From the NCBI GenBank assembly GCA_964478945.1, contig CAYZJV010000005.1:1-64000 (forward strand): a DNA stretch of 64,000 bases. Reading direction: 5' to 3'. Origin of the DNA: CAYZJV01 sp964478945. Its GTDB lineage: Bacteria; Spirochaetota; Spirochaetia; Sphaerochaetales; Sphaerochaetaceae. Position numbers and translations under genes: made by a program. Below are positions 41,750-50,750 of this stretch, piece after piece (position 1 is the stretch's first letter; every line of letters begins with the position of its first letter). The notes under the pieces are model-generated. The model was not told where the DNA came from and searched no databases. It saw only the letters and a program-made list of their open reading frames with translations.

Positions 41750-43134
41750 AGGTAGCGGTACAGAAGGGACGCCGATATTGATCCGTACTTGCCGAAGGCC
41801 GCCGATCGTGCGGTCGCTTCGGTAGGTGCAATGGCATTTGCCACTACATTTCCGGTGCGACCTCTGATGGTATTCGCTTCCAGATCCACCAACAGGGCCT
41901 CCCCCGCAACCGTCACGGCGAAACCATTGTTCGTGGACTTCGTGTGGGAAACGCCTACATTCCCATAGATGAAAAGACGTGTGTCGGGATAGGCGGCTCC
42001 AAGCACCAGAATGGTATCCTCATCATCCTCCGTCATGGGAGCCTTCACCAGATTCATGGCGATCCCATCCTTCGCAAACGTATCTACCAGGGCGGTTCCC
42101 GCATAGGCCGATCCAAGCAGCTCTCCCTGATACGTATATTCCGAAATGGCGACAGGCATGTTCCGTATCCCAAGAAGGGGTTCCCGAAGGTAAGGATATT
42201 CGACTTTCTTCCCCTCCAACAAGGATTTCAACGATGCATACAATTCCCTATCCCTATTCTCCAGAAAATCCAAGTGGGAACCCATATCCAAGGTGAACCC
42301 TATGGTTCCTTGTCCAACGAGAGTCGGATTGTTGCTGGTGTATATGAATTGTCCATCGGAATCGGTCACGAAACGCTGGCTATCGTCATACACCTCGCCC
42401 ATTCCATCCCGAGCGGACGAATGGGCGGTCACCGTCGCCTCCACAACCCTAGGCGAGAGGGCTCGGGTTCCCCGTCTCACCGTGATGGTGGCGTTTGGAA
42501 TTGAGGGATCTCCCGCAAGGACCATGATTCTAAGCGTATCCAAGATTTCCTGTACGCGTTCGATCGCATTCAGATACTGCTGCTGACCACGATCGACAGG
42601 CAACGACGCGGCAATCTCGGCAATCTCAAGATATTTGAAGGCCGCCACCATATCACGATTCTCCCGAAAGGCAGTAGCCGCTTCCTGTGCAAGCTTATCC
42701 ATGCTCCGTTGCTTTTCCAGCTGTTGTACCTCGGCATCGGTACGCGCCTTTTCCAGCACATCCCTATCGGCAATCGCCAAAAAATAGACGGTCACCGAAC
42801 CGTCGCCCGGTTTCACGAACTCTTGGGTAACCTTGAGACGATACTCCTCGATCGCTTCACGGGAGGATAGCTCGGCGATATGCACACCAACAACATCCTC
42901 ACCCACTACATTCGATATTTGTTTCAGTATCGATTCGTAGGCCATGATGCGGGATCGTACTTCGGTGGCGGCGGTTCCACTTCCCACGAAGGCCCTCTGA
43001 TCCCTGGATACTTGTGGTTCATAAACCCATACGGGAACCCCTTCCAGGTTGGAACGCACCCAACTGCTCAGCGAGGAGCATCCGGTGGATACGAGGAGAA
43101 TCAGCAGCACAAGGATGAAGGAATACTTTCTCAT
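41740..43134 (-). CDS. large lipoprotein, unknown function
   Basis: A 464-residue lipoprotein with signal and lipobox LVSTGC (C19), followed by a serine-rich stretch. A helical region (about 55-185) contains RDQRAFVGSGTA and a coiled-coil-like TDAEVQQLEKQRSMDKLAQEA. Residues about 200-290 resemble a small beta-domain (VTVRRGTR...FTLDMG), and the C-terminus resembles an outer-membrane strand pattern. The first part is like LPP20-type lipoproteins. The function is unknown. The gene is followed on the same strand by a second exported protein (43147-44196), so the two may act together. Confidence 0.7.
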   Translation of the reverse strand: MRKYSFILVLLILLVSTGCSSLSSWVRSNLEGVPVWVYEPQVSRDQRAFVGSGTAATEVRSRIMAYESILKQISNVVGEDVVGVHIAELSSREAIEEYRLKVTQEFVKPGDGSVTVYFLAIADRDVLEKARTDAEVQQLEKQRSMDKLAQEAATAFRENRDMVAAFKYLEIAEIAASLPVDRGQQQYLNAIERVQEILDTLRIMVLAGDPSIPNATITVRRGTRALSPRVVEATVTAHSSARDGMGEVYDDSQRFVTDSDGQFIYTSNNPTLVGQGTIGFTLDMGSHLDFLENRDRELYASLKSLLEGKKVEYPYLREPLLGIRNMPVAISEYTYQGELLGSAYAGTALVDTFAKDGIAMNLVKAPMTEDDEDTILVLGAAYPDTRLFIYGNVGVSHTKSTNNGFAVTVAGEALLVDLEANTIRGRTGNVVANAIAPTEATARSAAFGKYGSISASLLYRYLYR

Positions 43135-43146
43135 GACTTGTTCAGT

Positions 43147-44196
43147 CTACCACATCCACCCCATCGAGGGCGACAGGACAATGCCATTTTCATTGCTCTG
43201 CACACTGGTGGAGACTCCCGAATCCATCATTGCCCGGTAACGGTATGAGATTTGCACACCAAAGCTGCAATGGACCCCGACCTGGTACCCGATCTGCAGA
43301 CCAACTTCCGCGCCATGGAGCAATGCAAGCGAACCGTTTTCCATACGAATTCCTATGTGCAATTGCATATTCGGTACAATGAACATGTTTGTCCACCAGC
43401 GACCCAAACTCTCGGGAGGAGCAAACATTCCAATTGAGAGAGGTCTTCGCACACCGAGACCTCCGGTGATCTCATATGCATCCCCAGAGAACTCTTTCTG
43501 TAACTCGCCAAGTATGGCGATTCTGAACATGGACCGGGGAATGGCGAGATCGGCTTCAAGCGAAATTCCATACCGTTGGAGAGAGAATGGTAGGGAAAGC
43601 TTAGTACGAAGGGTTCGTTTCTCCTCCAGTGGCATACCCGCCACCAAGTCCCTTGCACTCCAAAGGGGAACGAACTCGGTGACCACATCCCCTTCGAATT
43701 CGAAACTATCGTGTACCACAAGTCTTGCCAACGGTGTATCGGACGCCACCAAAAATTCGGTTCCGGCCCCATAGTCATGTGGAGAGTTCCTCATCCAGTA
43801 TCCTGAGGGAAGCACATCTGTCAACATCGTCTCGGGATGTTCGGTGACCAAGAGAAGGCCATTGGCACGCAATAGGGTCTCGAGCCGCCTTGAATAGACG
43901 TCTTCCCACTCATTTGAGGACGCCAAAAGCAAGGCTACCCTTCTTTCGGCACCACCCAGATCGAGTACGACGGTCAATAGACTATCGGGAGCGAAGGTCG
44001 TTTCATCAAGCTCCATCGCTTCCACCCGTATCGTCTCCTCCACGTCCATATCAGTATTCCACGCGAACAACGCTTGTGCGACACGATAGGTGGTTTCCTC
44101 CACACGTGTAATGGTAGGCTCACTTGAATGGATTGTTTCCAAAGTGAATAGAAGCAGTGCAAGTATGGTGGATACTACACGCATTGGTCTATTCAA
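43147..44196 (-). CDS. exported beta-rich protein, unknown
   Basis: A 349-residue protein with an N-terminal signal (hydrophobic segment about 8-25, ending in SSEP). The second half has alternating hydrophobic strands with glycine (GGLGVRRPLSIGMF, VGLQIGYQVGVHCSFGVQISYRYR), as in outer-membrane barrels, and ends SPSMGWMW. No family is recognised. A TTG start at 44196 has TGGAG upstream and overlaps the pepT stop by TTGA; ATG 44184 has no ribosome-binding site. It is 12 nt upstream of the lipoprotein gene and may be its partner. Confidence 0.65.
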   Translation of the reverse strand: MNRPMRVVSTILALLLFTLETIHSSEPTITRVEETTYRVAQALFAWNTDMDVEETIRVEAMELDETTFAPDSLLTVVLDLGGAERRVALLLASSNEWEDVYSRRLETLLRANGLLLVTEHPETMLTDVLPSGYWMRNSPHDYGAGTEFLVASDTPLARLVVHDSFEFEGDVVTEFVPLWSARDLVAGMPLEEKRTLRTKLSLPFSLQRYGISLEADLAIPRSMFRIAILGELQKEFSGDAYEITGGLGVRRPLSIGMFAPPESLGRWWTNMFIVPNMQLHIGIRMENGSLALLHGAEVGLQIGYQVGVHCSFGVQISYRYRAMMDSGVSTSVQSNENGIVLSPSMGWMW

Positions 44197-45446
44197 GCAT
44201 CAACTCCAGCCCAGAAGGCAATGACCTGTTCCACAAGGAGCGCCGATTCCTCCATCGCGGGCAATGCCAACCATTCGAATCTTGAATGGAGGTTGTGGGC
44301 ACCGGTGTAGAGGTTGGGAGCGGGAATTCCCATTTCGGCCAGCCTCGCCCCATCGGTTCCACCTCTAATGATCTTCTCTTGAAGTTCAACACCAAGCTTT
44401 TCGGCAGCTTTCCATAGCGCCTCCATGATGAGATCATCCTTCTTGATGGCTTCATACATGTTCCTATAGACGATCTTTGATGAAACGGAGACTTTTCCAC
44501 CTGGGAAGAGTTGTTCCACTGTCGAGCCGAGACTCTGCAATGTGGCGATCCTCCGTTCAAGACCTTTGGAATCGAAGTCCCTCACATAGATGGTCACTTG
44601 GGTGGAAGCACTCGTCCCTTCGATCTCTTCGGCACAAAAATACCCGTATCGACCATCGGTCGCTTCGGGACTTTCACTCCTCGGAAGCGCACCGATATAG
44701 GCGACCGCCATGGAGAGGCTGTTCACCATTCGACCTCGAGCAGCACCCAAATGATACGGTATGCCGGTGAATTCGATTTCCACTGTGGCTGCATTGAAAC
44801 ATTCGGCTTCGATTTCTCCCCGTTTCCCGCCATCAAGGGTATAGCAGCAACGTGATTCCAGCATCCCCACATCGAAGGCATCCATTCCCGACCCGGTCTC
44901 CTCATCACTGGTGAATACCAGTTCCACCTCACCATGTGCGAAGGAATCGGGTGCCGTCAATCGCTCGGCGAGCGTCATCATGATCGCCACTCCGGCCTTG
45001 TCATCACCTCCAAGAAGTGTGTTGCCATCGGTGACCACCAAGGTCTCTCCGATATACTTTTCCAACTCCTTGTTCTCTTCGGCTACGATGGCATACCGGT
45101 CGTTCAACGAAATATCATTCCCATCATAGGATTCGATGACCCGGGGCTTCACCCCATTGCCTTCGACATCGTCGGCGACATCGACATGGGCCATGAAACC
45201 GATGGTTGGCGCATTACTTCCCTCGGGGAGGTTTGATGGTATGCGTGCGACCAAATATCCTTTGGGATCGAGTACAAGCTCGCGGACTCCAAGCTCCGTG
45301 AGTTCCTCCCGCAACATCTTGAGCAACTTCATTTGACCATCTGTGGTGGGTCTACGGTCCACGATATGGGGATCGCTCATGGTATCGACGACGACATATC
45401 TGAGAAAACGGTCCAGAAGGGATTGGGAAAGGGGGGATCGGTTCAT
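44193..45446 (-). CDS. pepT: peptidase T (tripeptidase)
   Basis: A 417-residue M20B zinc peptidase. The metal ligands are in MAHVDVADD, LLGGDDKAGVA, TSDEETGSGMD, and the C-terminal ARLAEMGIPAPNLYTGAHNLH. It removes the N-terminal residue of tripeptides. It starts at 45446 with AGGAGATG close upstream. It lies between a lipoprotein gene and the exported-protein gene; the 4-nt overlap with the latter suggests one transcript. Confidence 0.93.
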   Translation of the reverse strand: MNRSPLSQSLLDRFLRYVVVDTMSDPHIVDRRPTTDGQMKLLKMLREELTELGVRELVLDPKGYLVARIPSNLPEGSNAPTIGFMAHVDVADDVEGNGVKPRVIESYDGNDISLNDRYAIVAEENKELEKYIGETLVVTDGNTLLGGDDKAGVAIMMTLAERLTAPDSFAHGEVELVFTSDEETGSGMDAFDVGMLESRCCYTLDGGKRGEIEAECFNAATVEIEFTGIPYHLGAARGRMVNSLSMAVAYIGALPRSESPEATDGRYGYFCAEEIEGTSASTQVTIYVRDFDSKGLERRIATLQSLGSTVEQLFPGGKVSVSSKIVYRNMYEAIKKDDLIMEALWKAAEKLGVELQEKIIRGGTDGARLAEMGIPAPNLYTGAHNLHSRFEWLALPAMEESALLVEQVIAFWAGVDA

Positions 45447-45537
45447 GCTTGTTTCATCTCCTGATGTTCGGTATGTGGTGCATTATCCCACAATTGTGAT
45501 CGTCAAGCAAGGCGATCTCCCCTTTTGGATTGCTGGA

Positions 45538-46401
45538 TCAAGCGTCGAAATTGTATTTCTTCAACATGGGTTTCACCATGTCCATGACTTGGTAAAGTGA
45601 GAAGACCACAATGATCAAACCCGTCACCACCGGACCATTGCCCATGGTCTTCCCAACGGTCATCATCGAAGTCGCAACCGCATATGATGCGGAGGGATCG
45701 GTGGTCACATCCACTATCCATTCCTGGAACGACTGCGAAAACGAATCCCCGCCATACTTGTAGTAGCGATAGATCGAAAGTATCGAAGTGGCGGTGATTC
45801 CGGCTGCAACCGAGACGGCCGCGGCTGCCGACACCTTGCCCCAGAACACCACCTTGGGAATACATGCGTAAACAATGCCCGCAACCATAAGCACCAGAGT
45901 CTTGGTCACCAACTTCTGTAGATCACGCATGAATGCCGGGCGTTGGTTTGGCGGTAGGGAACGACATTGTTCGGTTGCGAACGAGGCAAACGCACGCCTT
46001 GTTTCCACGAATCTTCCGGTCAGTTCGACATACTCTTCATGAGGGAGGAGTGTTCGTGCCGATTCCATCACTGCATCGGCATCCCCTCCAGTGGCTACCG
46101 TATGGCAGAATTGCAGGTACGACGTCCCCTCTTGCTCTTCAAGCATACCCCGTACGACCGCTTCCCCATCGATATCCTCCATCATCGCCCTCGCGTTGGA
46201 GGACAGTTCTCCATTTTCCTCCAATACCGGACGCACGATGGACATCTGTTCATCGAGTACCCGAGCGACGACGGGAACCATCTCTTCGGTGGTCAGTTCC
46301 GGATTCCTTTTTGGCTCCATTGCCAGCGAGCAACCGAGAAGACAGACTATTGTCCAACCAACCACAGTGTTGGACATAATGGTCCTCAAGGATTTTCCCA
46401 T
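45538..46401 (-). CDS. lipoprotein with C-terminal membrane segments, unknown
   Basis: A 287-residue protein. Residues 1-24 look like a lipoprotein signal (VCLLGC, C24). Residues about 35-170 are helical and acidic. Then two or three hydrophobic segments follow (about 168-182, 190-210 and 250-275). No family is recognised. Start ATG 46401 has AGGAGGAATG upstream. It ends 91 nt before the pepT start. The mix of a lipid anchor and late TM segments is unusual. Confidence 0.6.
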   Translation of the reverse strand: MGKSLRTIMSNTVVGWTIVCLLGCSLAMEPKRNPELTTEEMVPVVARVLDEQMSIVRPVLEENGELSSNARAMMEDIDGEAVVRGMLEEQEGTSYLQFCHTVATGGDADAVMESARTLLPHEEYVELTGRFVETRRAFASFATEQCRSLPPNQRPAFMRDLQKLVTKTLVLMVAGIVYACIPKVVFWGKVSAAAAVSVAAGITATSILSIYRYYKYGGDSFSQSFQEWIVDVTTDPSASYAVATSMMTVGKTMGNGPVVTGLIIVVFSLYQVMDMVKPMLKKYNFDA

Positions 46402-46416
46402 GCTTCATTCCTCCTT

Positions 46417-46977
46417 TCACGCTTCCCGATCGGGAGCTATCGTGGCAAACAGCCATCCCAATTCGACACATACACACACTCGTGTATGTGACGGGACCAA
46501 TCCTTCGATGTAGATGAAGTTTTCGATATCGGTATCGGAAGGATCCCTGTAGATGACCGAAGGCCTGATGAACCACCCGGGTTTGAATTCCCAGGTGTAT
46601 CCCATCGTGAATTCGTTCATATAGATGATTTGATCTTGTGGAATGTGGGGACCGAGAAACATACAGGCCCTGGTGAGGGATAGTCCCATGAAGAAACCTT
46701 CTGCCCAAGGATGTACGATGAGCCGCAAAGAGAGGTCCAGCAGGATTTCATCTCCCCCACTGCGATCGAATGTACAGGAAACCGGCAGTTCGAGTGCGAT
46801 GGAGTCGGCTATTTCCGTTCCAATCGTTGTCCTGAAACAGATATGGTTGTTCCAGAGGGAATCGATGCAGGCGAAATCGAAGGTCGCATACCACCGTAGC
46901 GGTTGTTCGTCAGCGAACATCCCAACTGGAAGTGAGAGGCATACAAGAATTGCAAACACTTTGAAGAAATGTCGCAT
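46417..46977 (-). CDS. exported protein, outer-membrane-like, unknown
   Basis: A 186-residue protein with a clear signal peptide (hydrophobic 5-20, MFADE cleavage region). The mature part has alternating beta-strands and aromatics (WEFKPGWFIRPSVIYRD) and is rich in cysteine for an exported protein (CVCVELG at the end, three others earlier). Function unknown. Its ribosome-binding site TAGGAG lies inside a strong stem that could form in two ways (46982-47038), so translation may be controlled. It is 15 nt upstream of the following lipoprotein gene. Confidence 0.6.
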   Translation of the reverse strand: MRHFFKVFAILVCLSLPVGMFADEQPLRWYATFDFACIDSLWNNHICFRTTIGTEIADSIALELPVSCTFDRSGGDEILLDLSLRLIVHPWAEGFFMGLSLTRACMFLGPHIPQDQIIYMNEFTMGYTWEFKPGWFIRPSVIYRDPSDTDIENFIYIEGLVPSHTRVCVCVELGWLFATIAPDREA

Positions 46978-46980
46978 GGC

Positions 46981-47038
46981 GGCTCCTACCGGGAAGGTTT
47001 CCCGTGTAGGAGCACCCTACCACCGGGCTATAGGAGCC
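46981..47038 (-). promoter_or_regulatory. 5' leader with two alternative hairpins covering the ribosome-binding site
   Basis: GCTCCTAC (46982-46989) pairs with GTAGGAGC (47006-47013), extended by CGGGAA/TTCCCG, as a long local hairpin. The same ribosome-binding-site strand, GGCTCCTA on the plus strand (46981-46988), also pairs with TAGGAGCC (47031-47038), 8 bp and perfect. Only one can form at a time, and both cover the AGGAG of the 46417-46977 gene. No T run follows, so it is not a simple terminator. Confidence 0.5.
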
Positions 47039-47051
47039 ACAATCGTCTCTT

Positions 47052-47558
47052 TCAGCTAGTCTCTTCGTCCCAACCCAAGGCATGTACCAAGTCGGCTTTT
47101 CTTCGATTCATGAAGAATATGGCGAAAAGGGCTTCATCCCCATCCGCCAGGGAGAGGGTGAGTCCACCCCTGAATCCGATGACTTTGCCTATCGAAAATC
47201 CAGTCACTTCATCGATAGGAACCGACCAGACCTTTTTTGCCTTGGCTTTCAACCCAGCCTCATGGGCCCGTTGGAACAATGCGACTTCATCATCGAACAC
47301 CACCAGTCTCCCCCGCACCAGATCCTCACTGGTGAGAGGTGGAACCTTTCCACTGAAAATGGAAAACTTGATCCTACGCTTGTCGATCGCATGAATGTCC
47401 GCATCTCCCACCCAATAGGACAATCGGTAATAGACATACAGTACCGCGAACATGACAAAAAAGAGTGACCAATAGGCCCACTGGGCGATTTTCCCCATCG
47501 GCATGAATATCACGACAGCGAAAAGCGCGAGCAACAGGACTTTCAACAATGTTTTCAT
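47052..47558 (-). CDS. membrane protein with C-terminal soluble domain, unknown
   Basis: A 168-residue protein with two N-terminal hydrophobic segments (about 4-20 and 25-42) and a soluble C-terminal domain (from about 60) resembling a small beta-barrel/PH-like fold, with FSGKVPPLTSEDLVRGRLVVFDDEVALF. I do not recognise the family. ATG 47556-47558 is chosen over an upstream in-frame start; neither has a ribosome-binding site. It is divergent from the DUF2156 gene. Confidence 0.55.
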   Translation of the reverse strand: MKTLLKVLLLALFAVVIFMPMGKIAQWAYWSLFFVMFAVLYVYYRLSYWVGDADIHAIDKRRIKFSIFSGKVPPLTSEDLVRGRLVVFDDEVALFQRAHEAGLKAKAKKVWSVPIDEVTGFSIGKVIGFRGGLTLSLADGDEALFAIFFMNRRKADLVHALGWDEETS

Positions 47559-47631
47559 GAAGCAATAATAGGTCAAAAGTGCAAATTTGTGTAGACTTGC
47601 CCTAAGTGAACCTTTGCGTTATCTTCAAAAC

Positions 47632-48537
47632 ATGCACACCATTTTGAACTACCCGGACGAGACTCCGCTGGAGCTTGTTCATAAAGATACGCTTCAACCG
47701 TTTCTTCTTGACCATAGACATGGAATAAGTGAATTCTCGATGGCATCACTCTATCCTTTCACCCAAAAGCGCCACTATACCGTGAGTTCCTTTCGTACAC
47801 CGTTCGGGACAACCGGGTATGTGATACGGGGAATCCAATACAACGGGGACACGCGAGAGATATTCGCCATGCTCCCAGCCGGATATCCCGGAAGGGAGTT
47901 CCTCGATGATTTGTTCACCCGAGTCGACGAGGTGAATGCGATTTGTGAAGATTTTCTTCCAAAATGGAAGGAGTGCCTGGAACGGGATCACCCCGAATTG
48001 CTCTTGGAAGAGGATCGGGACAATGCCGATTACCTCTACCCCAGACGGCAACTGATCGAATTAACCGGAAAGAACCTCCATAAGAAATTGGTGCATGTCC
48101 ACCATTTCGTTGAAGACCATCCCGACCGCGTCGTCATCCCTTCGAATATTGCAAAACAATCGGATATGATCGAAGTGCTCGACAAATGGGCTGAGGGAAA
48201 GGATGTGGTGGAAGATTACAAAGCCACCCTTCTGGCGATCGAGTGCAGGGAAGAATTGGGACTCAAGGGAGTGGTGCTCTACACGGGAGACACCCCCGTT
48301 GCCTTCACTCTTGGAGAAGAGGATGGTCCTTCGCGCTTCATCATTCATGTGGAGAAGGCGATCGGAGGACTAAGGGGTGTGTACCAATACATCAACAGGG
48401 TGTTTGCCTCGGAGTTGCCCGACCGAATCGAGGAGATCAATCGGGAACAGGACCTTGGTATACCGGGTCTCAGACAGGCCAAGAAAACCTATGATCCATC
48501 ACGATTGCTCATGAAATACCGGATACGCAAGAGATGA
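47632..48537 (+). CDS. DUF2156 / LPG-synthetase C-domain-like protein
   Basis: A 301-residue protein of the DUF2156 family, a tandem GNAT fold related to the aminoacyl-transferase half of lysyl-phosphatidylglycerol synthases. Typical are RHGISEFSMASLYPF at the N-terminus, YPRRQLIELTGKNLHKKLVHVHHF in the middle, and REELGLKGVVLYTGDTPVAFTLGE with a final K.TYDPSRLLMKYR. Without the membrane half, it may transfer amino acids to lipids or act on an unknown acceptor. ATG 47632 has no ribosome-binding site; the nearest -10-like sequence (TTATCT) is 7 nt before it. Confidence 0.8.
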   Translation: MHTILNYPDETPLELVHKDTLQPFLLDHRHGISEFSMASLYPFTQKRHYTVSSFRTPFGTTGYVIRGIQYNGDTREIFAMLPAGYPGREFLDDLFTRVDEVNAICEDFLPKWKECLERDHPELLLEEDRDNADYLYPRRQLIELTGKNLHKKLVHVHHFVEDHPDRVVIPSNIAKQSDMIEVLDKWAEGKDVVEDYKATLLAIECREELGLKGVVLYTGDTPVAFTLGEEDGPSRFIIHVEKAIGGLRGVYQYINRVFASELPDRIEEINREQDLGIPGLRQAKKTYDPSRLLMKYRIRKR

Positions 48538-48576
48538 AAGGTATCACAGCATCTTTTTTCGCTTGAAGGAGCAAAA

Positions 48577-50199
48577 TCAGCCGTTTGGATCGGTCTCTTG
48601 GGCGAACATGTTCATCAATAGACCGGCACCCATCATTTCCGGTTGCTCCATGCTCTTGAGACTGTCGACGAATTCTTGGAAATCGACCAATGTCTCCATC
48701 AGCATGAGCCGCACGAAGGCCTCCTGCTCCTGTTTGGCGGTGAGTTCCAAATTGGCTCCCCGACGTCGCAAGAGAAACACCACCTCATCCTTTCTGATTT
48801 GCCAAGATCGGACCGAGCCTTCGATGGTGCGGATGAAGAATCCTTCCGATCTGAACGCATCCGCAATCGAGCGACGAAGGAAATCGGCGGCCCTTTCGGA
48901 AGGAAACTCCAACTCCAAGGTGATCATATCGGTCTCCTGTGGAGCCTCCAACTTCTTCTTGTAACCCGAGCCACCCTTGAAGCTTTGCACCAAAAGAGGA
49001 GGTGCGGCAACCGAGGCCAACAACATGGTCATCACCGCCACACCGAACATGTCGGCTCCGATGGCACCACTGGCCAGTCCGATGCCCGCCACAATGAGGG
49101 TGACCTCTCCACGTGGCAACATGCCGGCTCCAATGCGCAACGCTCCCTTGATATTGAACCCGACGAACATGGAAGGAAGACCACATCCCACCAATTTTCC
49201 GACAAAGGCGATGAGAGAGAAGACAATGCCGAACACGAGTACGGAACCCACCGCCTGGAAATCGACCATCATTCCCATCACTGCGAAGAAGACCGGGATG
49301 AAATAGTCTCCAACCGCCTTGACCCTTTCGGTGATCTCCGTGGAGACATCGGTTTGGCTGAACGAAAGTCCGGCGATGTAGGCACCAATGATCATCGCCA
49401 GTCCGGCCATCTCCGAAAGTCCTGCCAACAACAGTGCAATCCCGAATGAAATCTCGGCAATCACACCCAAGGATTCCAAACGTTTCATTCTTTTGGTCAG
49501 ATGGGGAGCGGCCAAGATACCCAAGACCATACATATGGCCCAGAAACCCACAGCCTTCAATGCGACTTGTCCGATTCCACCCCAAGCGATGCTACCGCCA
49601 CCCATTTCGACTGTTGAGATGCCAACCACGACTGAAAGCAATACGATGCTGATCACATCGTCCAGCACGGCCGCGGCGAGAATGGTCACACCTTCCGGAG
49701 AAGATATCTTTTTCGTTTCACCGAGTATCCTTGCGGTGATACCGATGGAGGTGGCGGTACAGATCGTACCAAGGAACAAGGCCTCGGGTTCCATGATGGA
49801 ATGGACCGAAGGATGGAGAAGGACCGTAATTCCGGCTCCCAGCAGGAAAGAAACCACTACTCCCCCCAGTCCCACTACAGAGGCTTTCCCGCTGAAACGC
49901 AGGAAAGTGGGGAGGTCGGTCTCCAACCCACTGGAAAAGAGCAGTAGGATCGACCCCACTGTCGCAATTCCATAGAGTTCGGGTGATACGGGTATGGTTC
50001 CCTCCATCGGAGGAAACAGCGGCCCGAGATGCCCCAGGGGGATAGCTCCCAACACATAGGGTCCGATTACCATTCCGGCCACCAGTTCACCAAGTACCTT
50101 GGGCTGTTTCAGTTTCCTGGAGAAAAACCATCCCGACAATTTCGTCGCAACAAGAATGACTCCCAATTGGAGAGCCAACAACATCATTTCATGCGCCAT
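48577..50199 (-). CDS. CPA2-family cation:proton antiporter
   Basis: A 540-residue antiporter. About 12 TM segments fill residues 1-390, with the family's SSGLETDLPTFL and the unwound-helix regions TCTATSIGITARIL and LDDVISIVLLS (ion-binding Asp pair). A soluble C-terminal region of ~145 residues lacks the usual TrkA-N nucleotide domain. It exchanges Na+ or K+ for protons. It begins 11 nt after the EIIA gene, so the two are co-transcribed, and the EIIA might regulate it. Confidence 0.87.
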   Translation of the reverse strand: MAHEMMLLALQLGVILVATKLSGWFFSRKLKQPKVLGELVAGMVIGPYVLGAIPLGHLGPLFPPMEGTIPVSPELYGIATVGSILLLFSSGLETDLPTFLRFSGKASVVGLGGVVVSFLLGAGITVLLHPSVHSIMEPEALFLGTICTATSIGITARILGETKKISSPEGVTILAAAVLDDVISIVLLSVVVGISTVEMGGGSIAWGGIGQVALKAVGFWAICMVLGILAAPHLTKRMKRLESLGVIAEISFGIALLLAGLSEMAGLAMIIGAYIAGLSFSQTDVSTEITERVKAVGDYFIPVFFAVMGMMVDFQAVGSVLVFGIVFSLIAFVGKLVGCGLPSMFVGFNIKGALRIGAGMLPRGEVTLIVAGIGLASGAIGADMFGVAVMTMLLASVAAPPLLVQSFKGGSGYKKKLEAPQETDMITLELEFPSERAADFLRRSIADAFRSEGFFIRTIEGSVRSWQIRKDEVVFLLRRRGANLELTAKQEQEAFVRLMLMETLVDFQEFVDSLKSMEQPEMMGAGLLMNMFAQETDPNG

Positions 50200-50210
50200 G
50201 TTCCATTACC

Positions 50211-50657
50211 TCACAATCCAAATACCGCAAGCACCTCTTGGGCACTCTTCGCCTGCAGCAGGCGTGTCCTCGACTCCTGAGTCTTTATGATGGTACTGAT
50301 CTCGGCGAGGAACTGCACGTGCGGTCCCACCCTATCGACAGGAGAGAGTGTCATGATGAAGATACGGCTCGGTTCCCCATCAAGGGAATCGAAATCGACA
50401 CCTTCGGGTTTGAGACCAATACAGGCCACGAGCTCCTTCACCGCTGTGGTCTTCGCATGGGGTATCGCGACACCATGTTGGATTCCGGTGGACATCTTCT
50501 TTTCACGTTCCATCACATCCTTAAGGACTTTCTGCTTATCGGAGATCTTCTTTTCTGCGACCAATATATCGAGCAATTCACCTATAATGCCATCTTTCGT
50601 GGAACTTTTTAGTGAAGTGGTCACCAATGCGGGATTCAATACACTTCGTATCTTCAT
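50211..50657 (-). CDS. PTS EIIA protein, fructose/nitrogen type
   Basis: A 148-residue EIIA_2 domain. The phosphorylated His is H67 in HGVAIPHAK, and the rest of the fold is complete (PEGVDFDSLDGEPSRIFIM, VQFLAEISTII). No EIIB or EIIC lies nearby, which suggests a regulatory (PtsN-like) rather than transport role. The frame can start at 50750, but ATG 50655-50657 matches the family N-terminus. It precedes the CPA2 antiporter by 11 nt, so control of ion exchange is a reasonable guess. Confidence 0.85.
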   Translation of the reverse strand: MKIRSVLNPALVTTSLKSSTKDGIIGELLDILVAEKKISDKQKVLKDVMEREKKMSTGIQHGVAIPHAKTTAVKELVACIGLKPEGVDFDSLDGEPSRIFIMTLSPVDRVGPHVQFLAEISTIIKTQESRTRLLQAKSAQEVLAVFGL

Positions 50658-50750
50658 ACCAATGTGATACCACCATTGGTCATTTGATGCAATACTCACC
50701 TGCTTTGAAGCGATACGGAACCGACACAAGTATAGGGTATGGAGGTTCAT

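Noticed and set aside
46982..47013. Long hairpin as an intrinsic terminator
   Set aside because: No T run follows on the minus strand, and the stem contains the ribosome-binding site of the next gene.
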